Source: Halorhabdus utahensis DSM 12940 (lineage in GTDB: Archaea; Halobacteriota; Halobacteria; Halobacteriales; Haloarculaceae). From it: a stretch of DNA of 64,000 nucleotides. Each line of letters begins with the position of its first letter. Positions within the stretch are counted from its first letter, which is position 1. A program made the position numbers and the translations under genes. A model generated the notes under the pieces. The model was given only the letters and a program-made list of their open reading frames with translations. It ran no database searches and had not been told where the DNA came from. Shown here piece by piece: positions 26,426 through 36,800 of this stretch. Location of the stretch: positions 310,001-374,000 of the forward strand of contig NC_013158.1 in assembly GCF_000023945.1 (NCBI RefSeq), read 5' to 3'.

Positions 26426-26986
26426 TTATTGTTCTTCGAGGAGTTCAAGGAACGTCGCGATCCATTCGGGGTGGTCGGGCCAGGCCTGGCCAGTCACCAG
26501 ATTGTCGTCCCGGACGACGCCGTCAACCCACGAACAGCCGGCAGCCTCGACTTCCGGCCGGACTGCCGGATACGCCGTCATTTCGTAGCCATCGAGGACG
26601 CCAGCTGCGGCGAGGATCTGGGGGCCATGACAGATCGAGGCGACTGGTTTGTCGGCCTCGAAAAAGTGCTGGACAGCTTCGATCACCACATCGTATCCAC
26701 GAAGGTATTCGGGAGCTCGTCCACCGGGAACTACCAGGCCGTCGTATTCGGTCGGGTCGACGTCGGCCATCGTTGCGGTCAATTCGAAATCGTGGCCCCG
26801 TTCTTCGAGATAGGTCTGGTCGCCACGGAAATCATGAATCGCCGTCTTGATCGTCTCTTCGCCCTCCTTTTCGGGACAGACCGCGTCGACTTCGTGGCCG
26901 ACGGCCTGCAGGGCCTGGAACGGTACCATGATCTCGTAGTCTTCACCGAAATCGCCGACGATCATCAGGAGTTGTTTGCTTTCCAT
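26426..26986 (-). CDS. DJ-1/PfpI family protein (class I amidotransferase-like)
   Basis: 186 residues. [19 protein letters not shown] contains the conserved acidic residue; [16 protein letters not shown] and the nucleophile elbow [11 protein letters not shown] (Cys near 118, followed by His) complete the active site. Members are deglycases, proteases or chaperones (PfpI, YhbO, Hsp31). Here the CHG motif is intact, so the enzyme is likely active. Substrate unknown. Confidence 0.88.
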   Translation of the reverse strand: MESKQLLMIVGDFGEDYEIMVPFQALQAVGHEVDAVCPEKEGEETIKTAIHDFRGDQTYLEERGHDFELTATMADVDPTEYDGLVVPGGRAPEYLRGYDVVIEAVQHFFEADKPVASICHGPQILAAAGVLDGYEMTAYPAVRPEVEAAGCSWVDGVVRDDNLVTGQAWPDHPEWIATFLELLEEQ

Positions 26987-27072
26987 TATGAATCAGGCGC
27001 TCGTGCGCAGCTAGTATGACGATTGATCGTTACATAAAACTTCGCCGGAGCCGATCATCGGACTACCGCCAC

Positions 27073-27513
27073 TTAGGCGTTCTCGGGTTCGACATCACCG
27101 TTGTCGATGACGAGTGCGTAGGAACCCGCTTCGAGTTCGACCCCGTCGACGTTGGCGACCTCCGCGTCGAGAGTGATCGACCCGTCGATCGCGGTGAACC
27201 CCTCCCCGGCTTCAATTGCGTCGAGATTGTCCGCTTCGACGAGGAACGCGTCGATCGACGGGCCGCTGAGGACGCCAACCGTGTAGCGTATCTCGGTCGT
27301 CTCCTCGAGTTCGAACTCGTCGACCGCGTGGCTCCCACCGTTGATATCGACCTCCGAATCCGACAGACTCCCGCCACCGTCAACAGGTTCGATCATGTAC
27401 TGGGCCGTTACAGTCCCACGGCCGAGCATCCCACATCCACTCACGAGCACAAGCGCGCCTGTCCCCACGGTTCCCAGAACCGTCCGTCGGGTCGGATCGG
27501 TGTTCGATCCCAT
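27073..27513 (-). CDS. Tat-type lipoprotein of unknown function
   Basis: 146 residues. DPTRRTVLGTVGTGALVLVSGCG is a twin-arginine signal (RR at 9-10) with lipobox VSGC (Cys near 27). The mature part is acidic, beta-rich and ends in a domain with SITLDAEVANVDG and YALVIDNGD. No recognisable enzyme motif. The promoter is clear: TTTATATAAC on the reverse strand about 28 bases before the start. Confidence 0.75.
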   Translation of the reverse strand: MGSNTDPTRRTVLGTVGTGALVLVSGCGMLGRGTVTAQYMIEPVDGGGSLSDSEVDINGGSHAVDEFELEETTEIRYTVGVLSGPSIDAFLVEADNLDAIEAGEGFTAIDGSITLDAEVANVDGVELEAGSYALVIDNGDVEPENA

Positions 27514-27674
27514 AGCGCCACATAGGATTAAATGTTATATAAATCATGCGTAATGTTTTCTGAACCATTTGATCCCCATGAATGCACAATCCCCTGTCGG
27601 AGCAGTCCTCAATTCGTCAGCTCGCATGGCTTGGGATTCCCGTCGCACGCGATGACAGAAGGCTCGCACTCAGA

Positions 27675-29045
27675 TCATCGGCGTCGATCCCACCGCGAGC
27701 CGGCGAACTCGGCGAGGAGGAGGCCGATGCCGCCGGCGACCGCGGCGATACCCAGCGCGAGAACGACCGCGAGCGTCGGATATCGGCTGGCGACCAGCGC
27801 GAGGACCACGAGCGGGACCGCGACCAGCGCGATCGCCGCGGCGAAGACGGCGAATCGAGCCACGTCGAACAGTAGCGCCGTCGCCGACAGACCGGCCACC
27901 ATCGCCGAAACACCGAAGACGTAGACCGCGACTGCCGGCAAGATGAGGATCCCGATGGCTACCTCGGCCACGGGAAACCAGACGGCTGCGACAGCGAGCA
28001 CAGCGAGTCCGCCAGGCACGGCAAGCGCGAGGAAGGCCAGCAACTTCTCCCGAAAGAGTCGACGGGGCGCGAGCGGATAGCGATCGAACTCGGCGGCGTC
28101 GTCGAACTGGGTAATCCATGCGTAAGTCGTGAACGTCCCAAGGCCGAGCAACGTCCCGAACGCGATCCCGGGCGCGAGTTCGAGCCCCCCTGCGTCCGCG
28201 ACAGCGACCAGTAGCCAGCCGGTGATTCCCCCGAACAGCGACAGCGAGAACAGCACCTTCCAGACCGAGCCACTCGATCGCGCCACTTCCCGGAGCGTCC
28301 GTCCGGCGACGCCGAATCCGACTGGCAACGGCGGAATTCGAGACGCCGTTTCGCTCGTCTCGATCGGCTCGAAGAATGCCAGCGCGATCGCCCCGCTGAG
28401 AACGATCGGGCCGACGACGCGCGCTCCGCTCCCGATGGACGGCTCCCCGTAGAGGCCCGCCGGCGTGAACGCGATCGGATCCACGTTCGCGAGGACAACG
28501 ACGGCAACGAGGGCGCCGACACCCCCAAGCAGGGCGATCACTGATCTCGTTGCCACGGCGATCAGCCCGAGACTGACCGTCACGCCCATCCCAAACGCGA
28601 GCACGAGCGTCACCCACAGCAGACCCACGTCGAGCAGACTTCCGCCCTGGAAAAGGGCACGCGCGGCGTCAGCGAGCGCGATTGGGGCGAGAATCAACCC
28701 GGCGTAGTACAGCAGATCTTTCAGGAGGAACGTCGCGAGGACGCGTCGCCAGGAGACCGGCAGCGTCCGGGAACTGCCGACGAGCAGCGAGACGTCCCCA
28801 AGGACATTGCGCATCGCGTCCCGGCCGACAAGCCCGATCGTCCCGACCTGCAAACCAAGGAAAGCGACCACCGCGTGCAATCCGCCGACGACAGCCCCGC
28901 GCGCGACGCCCAGTTCGCCGAGCAACGTCAGTCCGGCAGCCCCGAGCACGAACATGACTGCCGGAAAGGCAGCGAAGCGCCGCCCGCCGAACAACTGAGC
29001 GTGGAGTCGCCACTCCTCGATGAGCATCGCCGAAAGCAGACTCAC
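27675..29045 (-). CDS. ABC transporter permease (membrane subunit)
   Basis: 456 residues and about 11-12 predicted TM helices, made mostly of A, V, L, G with few loops. No binding-protein gene is nearby and the partner ATPase (29042-29824) overlaps by 4 bases, so this is an ABC-2-like exporter pair. Substrate unknown. The helices are arranged in two similar halves. Confidence 0.75.
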   Translation of the reverse strand: MSLLSAMLIEEWRLHAQLFGGRRFAAFPAVMFVLGAAGLTLLGELGVARGAVVGGLHAVVAFLGLQVGTIGLVGRDAMRNVLGDVSLLVGSSRTLPVSWRRVLATFLLKDLLYYAGLILAPIALADAARALFQGGSLLDVGLLWVTLVLAFGMGVTVSLGLIAVATRSVIALLGGVGALVAVVVLANVDPIAFTPAGLYGEPSIGSGARVVGPIVLSGAIALAFFEPIETSETASRIPPLPVGFGVAGRTLREVARSSGSVWKVLFSLSLFGGITGWLLVAVADAGGLELAPGIAFGTLLGLGTFTTYAWITQFDDAAEFDRYPLAPRRLFREKLLAFLALAVPGGLAVLAVAAVWFPVAEVAIGILILPAVAVYVFGVSAMVAGLSATALLFDVARFAVFAAAIALVAVPLVVLALVASRYPTLAVVLALGIAAVAGGIGLLLAEFAGSRWDRRR

Positions 29046-29824
29046 GAATCCGGACCCCCCTCGTTCGGTTCCGCCGCCACACCACCGGATCGGCCGGCTG
29101 CAATCGCCATGTCGCCGCCCTCGACAGTTTTCATGAAGTACGACAGGAGGTCATCGTCGTCGAACTCGGCCGTCTCCTGTGTCCCCTTTAGGTGTCCGCC
29201 GTCGAGGATGCCGACCCGATCGCAGAGGTCGGCAGCCACGTCGACGAAGTGCGTCGACAGAAACAGCGTGTTGCCGTTGTTACAGTAGGCGCGCAACTCG
29301 CGTTTGACTCGCTCCTGGAGGATTGGATCGAGATTGACCAGCGGTTCGTCGATGAACACCAGTTCGGGATCGTGAACGAACGTCCCCCCGAGCATGACGC
29401 GCTGGCGTTGGCCCTCGGAAAGGTCAGCGGCAACGGTATCCAGTGTTTCGCTGAACTCGAGACGATCGGCCCACCGCTCGATGCGATCGTCGATGTCGTC
29501 GAGTTCGCGCACGTCGCCGATAAACCGGAGATACTCCCGCGGCGTGAGGAAACTCGGCGGATCCTCGCGCTCGGGGAGAATGCCGACGACCTCGCGCACC
29601 TCGCGCGGGTTGGCGACGGGATCGATACCCAGCACGCTGGCAGTCCCGGCGTCAGGTTTGCGCTGGCCGGTCAGGATCTCGATCGTCGTGGTCTTGCCCG
29701 AGCCGTTCGGCCCGAGCAACCCGAAAAGCGCGCCCGACTCGACTGTGAGTGAGAGGTCAGCGAGTGCAGTGAGATCCCCATACTGTTTCGTGAGTCCGTC
29801 GGTCTCGATCGCCGGCACGGTCAC
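29042..29824 (-). CDS. ABC transporter ATP-binding protein
   Basis: 260 residues. Walker A GLLGPNGSGKTTTIEIL, signature LSEGQRQRVML, Walker B ELVFIDEPLVNLD and a switch His (LSTHFVD). The signature is SEGQ rather than SGGQ, which is common in exporters. Upstream gene of a coupled pair with the permease; the 155 bases before its ATG carry divergent promoters shared with the potassium channel gene. Confidence 0.88.
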   Translation of the reverse strand: MTVPAIETDGLTKQYGDLTALADLSLTVESGALFGLLGPNGSGKTTTIEILTGQRKPDAGTASVLGIDPVANPREVREVVGILPEREDPPSFLTPREYLRFIGDVRELDDIDDRIERWADRLEFSETLDTVAADLSEGQRQRVMLGGTFVHDPELVFIDEPLVNLDPILQERVKRELRAYCNNGNTLFLSTHFVDVAADLCDRVGILDGGHLKGTQETAEFDDDDLLSYFMKTVEGGDMAIAAGRSGGVAAEPNEGGPDS

Positions 29825-29979
29825 TGCGCCCCCCGTAACGGAGTGACGATCGAAACATGCCGGGCGACCCGCAGTCCCGCGTCAATAGTGCCCATACCGA
29901 TCGTGGGTGGGGCAACGCCCTTAGCTGTTTGGCCGCTGGGATCCGAACGGTTTTCTCTTTCCCGGGTCCAAATGTGGAT

Positions 29980-31608
29980 ATGAGTCGTCGACGGCGCGCG
30001 TATTATTATCTCGGTGCCTTCGCCGCCGTGACAATCCTCTATACGATCGCCTACGGGGCCGGCATGGCGGTCTTCGAAAGCGCCTCCCGGACGTTGACCG
30101 AGTCGCTGCTGGTGGTCGTCCAGTCCTTTACCACGACTGGCTACGGCGAGGACGCGGCCGCCTGGACCACTCCCCAGATGCGGCTGCTCGCGATCGCGAT
30201 GCAGGTGACCGGCGTCTTCTTCGTGTTCATGGCCCTGCCGCTGTTCGTCGCGCCCTGGATCGAACAGCGACTGACGACGACTGTCCCCGATTCGATCGAG
30301 GACGCCGACGATCACGTCGTCATCTGCGGGTACACCCCGCGAACGGAGATGCTGATCGACGAGTTGCGGATGCTCGAGGAATCGTACGTCGTCATCGAAC
30401 CGGACCGAGACACCGCGACCGACTATTACGAAGAGGGAATCGCGGTCATGCATGGCGATCCGGAGTCGATCGATTCTCTGACCGCTGCGGGCATCGAAGA
30501 TGCACGTGCGCTTGTCGCCGATGTCAACGACGAAGTCAACGCCTCGATCGCACTCGCCGTCGATCAACTCGCCCCCGAGACCCGGACGATCACGTTCGTC
30601 GAGGACGCGACGCTCGCGGATTACCATCGCTACGCGGGGGCCGATCAAGTCTTCACACCACGACATCTGATCGGCGAAAGCCTGGCCCAGAAAGCCACGA
30701 CGGCCGTCACCGACGAGGTCTCCGACGCCGTCGAGATCGGCGATGAGTTAGAGATCGTGGAGATTCCGATCGAGGCAGGGAGTGACCTCGTCGGGACCAC
30801 CATCGGCGAGAGTCGCATCCGCGAGCGAACCGGCGCGAACGTCATCGGTGCGTGGTTCCGTGGCCAGTTTGTGAGTTCGCCATCGCCTGCGGATCGGATC
30901 AACGCCCGGACGGTCCTTTTGGTCGCCGGGCGTGAACCCCAACTCCAGGCCTTTCAGGAGCTTGCCAGCGCGAAGGCACGGCGACAGCGTCGCGGCCCCG
31001 TCCTCATCTGTGGCTACGGCGAAGTGGGATCGACAGTCAAACAGCGGGTTGTCAGGGCAGGATTGCCGGTGACCGTCATCGATCTCGACGAGAAGCCTGG
31101 TGTCGATGTCGTCGGCGATGCGACTGATCCCGACACGTTAGAGAAAGCTGATATCGACGAGGCAAGTTCGGTCGTGCTGGCGCTGCCGGATGACACGTCG
31201 GCGGTGTTCGCCTCGCTCGTCGTCCGACAACTCGAACCCGACGTCGAAGTGGTCGTCAGGGCCAACGAGACAGCCAACGTCCAGAAACTCTACCGCGCCG
31301 GGGCCGATTACGTGCTGGCGCTGGCAACCGTCAGCGGTCGAATGCTCGCCTCGACCATCTTCGGCGAGGACGTCATCACCTTCGATCAGGGCGTCGAAGT
31401 CGTCCGCCTCCCGGTCGGCACGCTTGCCGGCCAATCGATCGCATCAGCCGACATCAGGGCCGAGACCGGGTGTACCGTCATCGCGATCCAGCGAAACGGC
31501 GAGCTGATTACTGACTTCGATCCGACGTTCACGTTCGAAGACGACGACGAGATAATCGTCACTGGGCCGGACGACCGTGTCAGTGCGTTCACTGCATTAG
31601 TCGAGTGA
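29980..31608 (+). CDS. Two-TM potassium channel with tandem RCK (TrkA-N/TrkA-C) domains
   Basis: 542 residues from ATG 29980 (MSRRRRAYYY). TM1 is residues ~8-30, a pore helix ends in selectivity filter TTTGYGED, and TM2 lies near 65-95. Then an NAD-binding TrkA-N (VVICGYTPRTEML), a TrkA-C, a second TrkA-N (LICGYGEVGSTVKQ) and a second TrkA-C. Only one pore is present, so a tetramer would carry eight RCK units, the MthK-like gating-ring count from a single gene. An in-frame start 41 codons upstream is less likely. Confidence 0.88.
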   Translation: MSRRRRAYYYLGAFAAVTILYTIAYGAGMAVFESASRTLTESLLVVVQSFTTTGYGEDAAAWTTPQMRLLAIAMQVTGVFFVFMALPLFVAPWIEQRLTTTVPDSIEDADDHVVICGYTPRTEMLIDELRMLEESYVVIEPDRDTATDYYEEGIAVMHGDPESIDSLTAAGIEDARALVADVNDEVNASIALAVDQLAPETRTITFVEDATLADYHRYAGADQVFTPRHLIGESLAQKATTAVTDEVSDAVEIGDELEIVEIPIEAGSDLVGTTIGESRIRERTGANVIGAWFRGQFVSSPSPADRINARTVLLVAGREPQLQAFQELASAKARRQRRGPVLICGYGEVGSTVKQRVVRAGLPVTVIDLDEKPGVDVVGDATDPDTLEKADIDEASSVVLALPDDTSAVFASLVVRQLEPDVEVVVRANETANVQKLYRAGADYVLALATVSGRMLASTIFGEDVITFDQGVEVVRLPVGTLAGQSIASADIRAETGCTVIAIQRNGELITDFDPTFTFEDDDEIIVTGPDDRVSAFTALVE

Positions 31609-31638
31609 CCGCCAGTTCGGCCTCGACGGCCCATCAGT

Positions 31639-33099
31639 TCAGGAACTGTCTCGCTGCCCGATCGCCACCTGCAGCCGATCCGCGACGGCCTCCCGGAGAC
31701 GATCAGCCTGCTCGGCGTCGATGTCCGCCGCGACCGCGTCCGTGCCCATCAGACTACTTGAGCCCGCTGTATCGACGATGACCGAGGCCAGCCGACGGCG
31801 ACGCTGGAAGATCGTCCGCGAGGAGAGGACGGTCTGGACGCGGTAGGTCGGAACGATCGTGATCCGGCGCGACCAGAATCCGTTTCGCGTGAGTGCGTAA
31901 TCCTCTCCCAAATGATAGCCGCGATGTCGCCACTTGTAGTGGGCCGCGACCGGCACGATTAGAAGGATCACGGCCGAAAAGTACCACGGCCCCGAAACAT
32001 CTGGATGGAACGTCACTGCATAGGTTCCGGCGATGATGACGAGCGCGACCAGCAGGTATCTGACTGCGTAGCGCTCTCTCGCTCGTTTTGGCGGCCGTTC
32101 GAAGGTCACTTCGCCGAACGATTCGATCGAGCGGGCGAGTTCAACCACCCGGTCGCGTTCGGCAATCGGGATGGCCGACTGTGAGCGTGCGCCCGATCCC
32201 TGGCCGGGGGCGTATCCCGCCGTCTCGATCGTCAAGCTGGCGTAGCCCAGCCAGCGGGCGAGGACGTTCTCCCGGATCGACAGCGTCTGAACCTTCTCGA
32301 CGGGGATCGATCCACTGTAGCGCTGGAGAAGCCCACGTTCGTAGCGGTACTCGTCGCCGTGGGTACCCAGCTGAAAATCGTAGTACTGTAACATCGAGAT
32401 AATGCCACTGAGGATCGCCAACCCGACGATCGAACCGAACCCGACGAGTGGACCGATCAGAAACCACTGATCGATCTCCGGTAGTACACTGGTGATCGCC
32501 GCCGGACCGAATACCGATAACGCAACCAGAACCAGCGGGACCAATCGGAGATCCATCGACACGATCCCAAGAATGCCTAATTCACGGGGCGTGATCGAAT
32601 ACAGAGTCTCCGCGGAGTGATCGTCGGCCTCCTCGCCCGCGTCGGGTTCATCGGCGCGCTTGTGACGTCCGACTTCCTCCTGGAGGCGGCCCGCCTCCTC
32701 GCGGTTGACGTAGGAAAGCTGAGCTTCGGTTTGGCCGCCGCCGGCGGTCTCCAGGCGAACCTCGGCGATGCCGAGGAGTCGCTGGACGACGTTCTGTCTG
32801 ATGTCGACGTTTTGGATGCGCCGGTAGGGGATCTCGCGGTCCCGACGCGAGAAGACCCCGGACTCGATGTCGAAGGTGTCCGCTGTGAGTTCATACCGGA
32901 ACCGGCGGTGGTAGGCAATCTCCCAGCCGGCGACGAGGGCGACGCCGATTGCCGCAATGCCGAGGAAGATCGCCGCCCCCTGCAACATGTTGCCGCCGGA
33001 GCCGCCCGACCCCGCAATGCCGGCAACCACAATCGCGCCGCCGATCCTGGCGCTGTTCTCCGCGATCCGATACGGGATCGAAAGTGGATCGAGTCGCAT
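31639..33099 (-). CDS. PH-domain membrane protein, YdbT-like
   Basis: 486 residues. It has three bacterial PH (bPH2/DUF304) domains between TM helix pairs: motifs YRRIQNVDIRQNVVQRLLG, IPVEKVQTLSIRENVLARWLG and TYRVQTVLSSRTIFQRRR mark the repeats. Size and plan match B. subtilis YdbT. Its start lies 2 bases after the stop of the smaller YdbS-like gene, so they form an operon. Function of the family is not well established; a membrane-linked role is likely. Confidence 0.82.
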   Translation of the reverse strand: MRLDPLSIPYRIAENSARIGGAIVVAGIAGSGGSGGNMLQGAAIFLGIAAIGVALVAGWEIAYHRRFRYELTADTFDIESGVFSRRDREIPYRRIQNVDIRQNVVQRLLGIAEVRLETAGGGQTEAQLSYVNREEAGRLQEEVGRHKRADEPDAGEEADDHSAETLYSITPRELGILGIVSMDLRLVPLVLVALSVFGPAAITSVLPEIDQWFLIGPLVGFGSIVGLAILSGIISMLQYYDFQLGTHGDEYRYERGLLQRYSGSIPVEKVQTLSIRENVLARWLGYASLTIETAGYAPGQGSGARSQSAIPIAERDRVVELARSIESFGEVTFERPPKRARERYAVRYLLVALVIIAGTYAVTFHPDVSGPWYFSAVILLIVPVAAHYKWRHRGYHLGEDYALTRNGFWSRRITIVPTYRVQTVLSSRTIFQRRRRLASVIVDTAGSSSLMGTDAVAADIDAEQADRLREAVADRLQVAIGQRDSS

Positions 33100-33101
33100 T
33101 G

Positions 33102-33713
33102 TTAGACGGCGTCGTCCCCGGTCGAATCTTTGGCCAGTACTTTTAGCCGATCCTGGAGGTCCTCGGCGGCCCCCGGCGTCAGCCCGGGAATTGTCACGTC
33201 GGCCCCTCGTGAACCCGCAGTGTAGACGACCAACGACGACAATCCAAGCAACCTGTCGACGGGGTCACGGCTGGTGTCGATGTGCTGGACGCGAACGAAG
33301 GGAACCACAGTCTTGACGTGCGTGAACACACCACGTTCGAGATAGAGAGCATCCTCGCGAACGCGATACTCCCAGGACCGAAAGAGCAGCAAGGCGTGGA
33401 CGACGCCGACGGTGAGTGTCAGGACGAACGCGCCGATGCCCGGGAGCAGTCCCCACTCGAGCCCGAAGACACTGATCGCCCCGGCGATCGCGCCGAGGAC
33501 CGCGGCCACGATTCCAACACGAATCGCCCACTTCCATCGAAGGCGACCGTGAGGCGCCCTGACCTCGGTCAGTAACTCGTCCCGGTCGATCCCTTCGGAG
33601 CCCTCCGGATCACCCGCCATACTCGGGTGTCTCTCCGCCCCGTCAGATCCCGTCTCGGGGCTCGCCGAGTCGGGATCCGAATCCCCGTTCTGTCGGTCGC
33701 CGTCGGTGGTCAT
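33102..33713 (-). CDS. PH-domain membrane protein, YdbS-like
   Basis: 203 residues from ATG 33713. The first 70 are acidic and disordered; two TM helices (residues ~85-135) precede one bPH2 domain with TVVPFVRVQHIDTSRDPVDR. This is the YdbS partner of the gene downstream. A longer frame upstream (27 codons) is not supported. Confidence 0.8.
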   Translation of the reverse strand: MTTDGDRQNGDSDPDSASPETGSDGAERHPSMAGDPEGSEGIDRDELLTEVRAPHGRLRWKWAIRVGIVAAVLGAIAGAISVFGLEWGLLPGIGAFVLTLTVGVVHALLLFRSWEYRVREDALYLERGVFTHVKTVVPFVRVQHIDTSRDPVDRLLGLSSLVVYTAGSRGADVTIPGLTPGAAEDLQDRLKVLAKDSTGDDAV

Positions 33714-33856
33714 ATCCACACTGTCCGGCTGGTACCGGCTTAACCGTGGTGCCGGACCTGGGACCAGCGGCACTGAAATATTTCTCCCGGCCAACCGCTC
33801 ATGGGAAGGCCATGGCGAACAGCGTCGGACTCGTCACCGCGAACCGAGGGTGCCAA

Positions 33857-36800
33857 TCAGGGTGGGCTCGCGTCGTCCGCTTCGACGGCGAGTGCCCACT
33901 GTTCGAGCCACTCCCGAAGGCCTGAATCGGGAACGGTCAGCGAGTGGGTGTTCTCCGGGAGTTGCGGGTAGCCGCCGACTGCTTCGTGGTCAGGAATCCA
34001 GTAGTCGTACGGCGATTCGGTGTCTGGATCGCCAGCGCGGGTTTCGATCTCGGAGATGATCCGTGAGTCGTCCTCGGTGCGATCGGCCGGGCGTGCGCCA
34101 GCGTAATTCAGGTTGTGGTTCTCGACGTCGCTCGAGTCCATCGCGGAGAGCCCATCGGGCCACAGCGGCCGAGACGATAGCTCGGACGTGTCGCCGGTCA
34201 GCGGCGTCGACGTGGGATCGGTAACGTTGTCCGCCAGATAGGCGGTGCCGTCTTCGATCACCGTGTCCTCGAGGTCCTGGGGGACGTAGACGTTCCCGAC
34301 GATAGACGCTTCCGTGTCGCCGTCCATGTTCGTCGCCTCGTTGAAGAAGTACATCACGTTGTTGGCGAGGGCGGATCGAGTCCCACTTTTGAGCCGTGGG
34401 ACCCGGCCACGGACCTTCGCCCAGACGTTACCCAGCAGCGCGACGTTCTCAGCGCCGTCACCGATGAGCGTCCCGTAGTTGTGATCGGCGCCGTCGTCGT
34501 AGGGATCGTACAGCCCCTCGTAGATGAGACAGTTCGTGTAGGTCGTCCGGTCGGTGTCGTACCCGACGGACATGCACTCGTCAGTACCCCACGAGGCCGA
34601 GACGTGATCGACGACGTTGTTGGTGGTGTCATCCTGCGTGTTGACCGCGTCGTTGCTCTGGATGCTGCCCTCGGACCCCGGTCCATGACGGGACCGAATG
34701 TGCTGGACGACGCAGTCGTTTGCGTCGATCTGGAGCTGGCCTTTGATGAACGTAATCCCGGGCGAGGGCGCGGTCTGGCCCGCGACCCAGCACTTGTCCT
34801 CGGTAATCGCCAGTTCCTCACCGCCGAGGTCGATGGTCCCGCTGGTCTCGAAGACGATCACGCGCGGGCCAGAAGTGCTGAACGCACGTTCGACCTCGCT
34901 GCGGGTGGCGTTCTGGATCCGAATGACTTGCGTACTGTCGTCCAGCCACGGTGCCGGATCGGCGAACCCGTCCGACGGGTCGAAGTATGATCCGCCGGCG
35001 GTGTCAGTGCTGGTCGATGTACTGAACATCGTCGCCGAGCCAGTGACCGGATCACCGTCGCTCGCGTCCCCAATCGCCCGGAACTCGTAGGCGGTATCCG
35101 GATCGAGGCCGGAAAGTGTCTCGCTAAACGATCCCGTCGAGGACAGCGTCTGCGCCGCGGTCGTGGACCACGAGGCACTGTCGCGCGCACGGTATTCGAA
35201 GGCGACCTCGACTGACGTGGCCCCACCGAGGTCTGTGAGTGAACCTGACAGCGTCGCCGAATGTGTTCCGACGTTCGAGACCGAACCCGTCGAAACCACT
35301 GGATCAGCATCGCCGGGGTCGCGTTCGTGGGTGACGCTCCCCGAAATGTCCGGATCGCCGATGTCCCGGTTGTCCGTCGGCGCGAGTCCCGACAGTTCCG
35401 AAAATTCGGCCCTACACAGCGTGCCCGAGTTGTGGCTGGTGACCGCCAGCCCGACGTAAGCGGTCTCGGAGACGGATACCCGCGAGTCATCCAGAGCGGC
35501 GATCAGCGTCCAGTCGCTCCCATCGGTGGACGCGTAGGCCTCGATGACGTCGCCGGTCCGGACCAGTCGCTGATACTGTGCAGGCATCGTCCCACCCGCG
35601 ATCTCGCGTTCGTCCTCGCCGACAGCGGCGGTCGTACTCGTGGTTTCCGCACCCGCGCCCTCACGCCACTGGAGCGACGTTTCGTGGCCCGGGGTTTTCC
35701 TGACCATCGCGTTCACCGCGTCGGCGGACAGCGACTCACGGACCATCAACCCGGTCTTGGCCCATTCATCGGTGTCGTCGAGACTGTCCACGCTGACCGC
35801 CACGTCGAAGTCGCCCTCAACCGGCGCGTAGTAGAAATGGCCCTCGTCGGCCTCGTTCCAGATGTCTGCACCGCCACCCTCGACGGTGACGACGCCGGAC
35901 CCGCCACCCCCGACCGAGGTCCTGAACGTGTTGACGGAACCGGTGTCGGTATCGCCGTCGCTTGCCGTCGAAACCGCCCGGAACTCGTAAGCGGTGCCCG
36001 GTTCGAGTCCAGTAATGGGTTTGCTGTAGGACCTGGTCCTGGACAGGGTCTGAGTCCCCACATTCTGCCAAGATCCCCCCGTGCGCTCCCGATACTCAAA
36101 GGAGACGGTCGCCGAGGACGCGCCACCGAGGTCGTCAAGTGACCCCGAGACGGTCGCCCGGTTGCTCGCGACGGTCGACGCCGACCCCGTCGAGACGACG
36201 ACGCTCGTGTCGGTGTCGGTACGTTCCGAGACACTGCCTGGAACAGTCACGTCCCCGACGTCAATGTTACTCGCGAGTGAGATGCCCGAAAGGTTCGAGA
36301 ACGTTGCCGTACAGAGCGTGCCTTCCTCGCCGCTACAGACTGCCAGCCCGACGTACGCCGACTCGGCGAAGTCGATGTCGCTCGGCGAGATGGCAGCGAT
36401 TCGCGTCCAGTTCGAGCCATCCGTCGATCCGTAGGCCTCGATGGTATCGCCGTCGCGGACGAGTCGTTGCCAGGTCGCAGGCATTGTGCCGCCGGCGACC
36501 TCGCCCTCGTCGCTCCCGCCCTCGGACGTCGTACTGACCATCTGGTCACCGTCGTCCGAACGCCACTGGAAGGATGTCTCGTGGCCAGGTGTCTGTCGAA
36601 CCATCGCCGTCTCGGCGTCGGCGTTCAACGTCTGGCGGACCATCAACCCAGCTTTCGCCCACTCGTCGGTCCCTTCCTGTGAGGTTACCTTCACGATGAC
36701 GTCGAAGTCGCCCGAGACCGCCGTATAGTAGTACTGAAACGCGTCGGCCGCGTCCCAGATATCGTCACCGCCACCTTCGATCGTGATCGGTGTCGCTGCC

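Noticed and set aside
33812-33925. Short forward frame MANSVGLVTANRG running into the pectate lyase 3' end
   Set aside because: Only 37 codons; the TATA-like AAATATTT is slightly too far upstream and no homolog is recognised. It could be the remnant of a truncated gene, but evidence is too thin.
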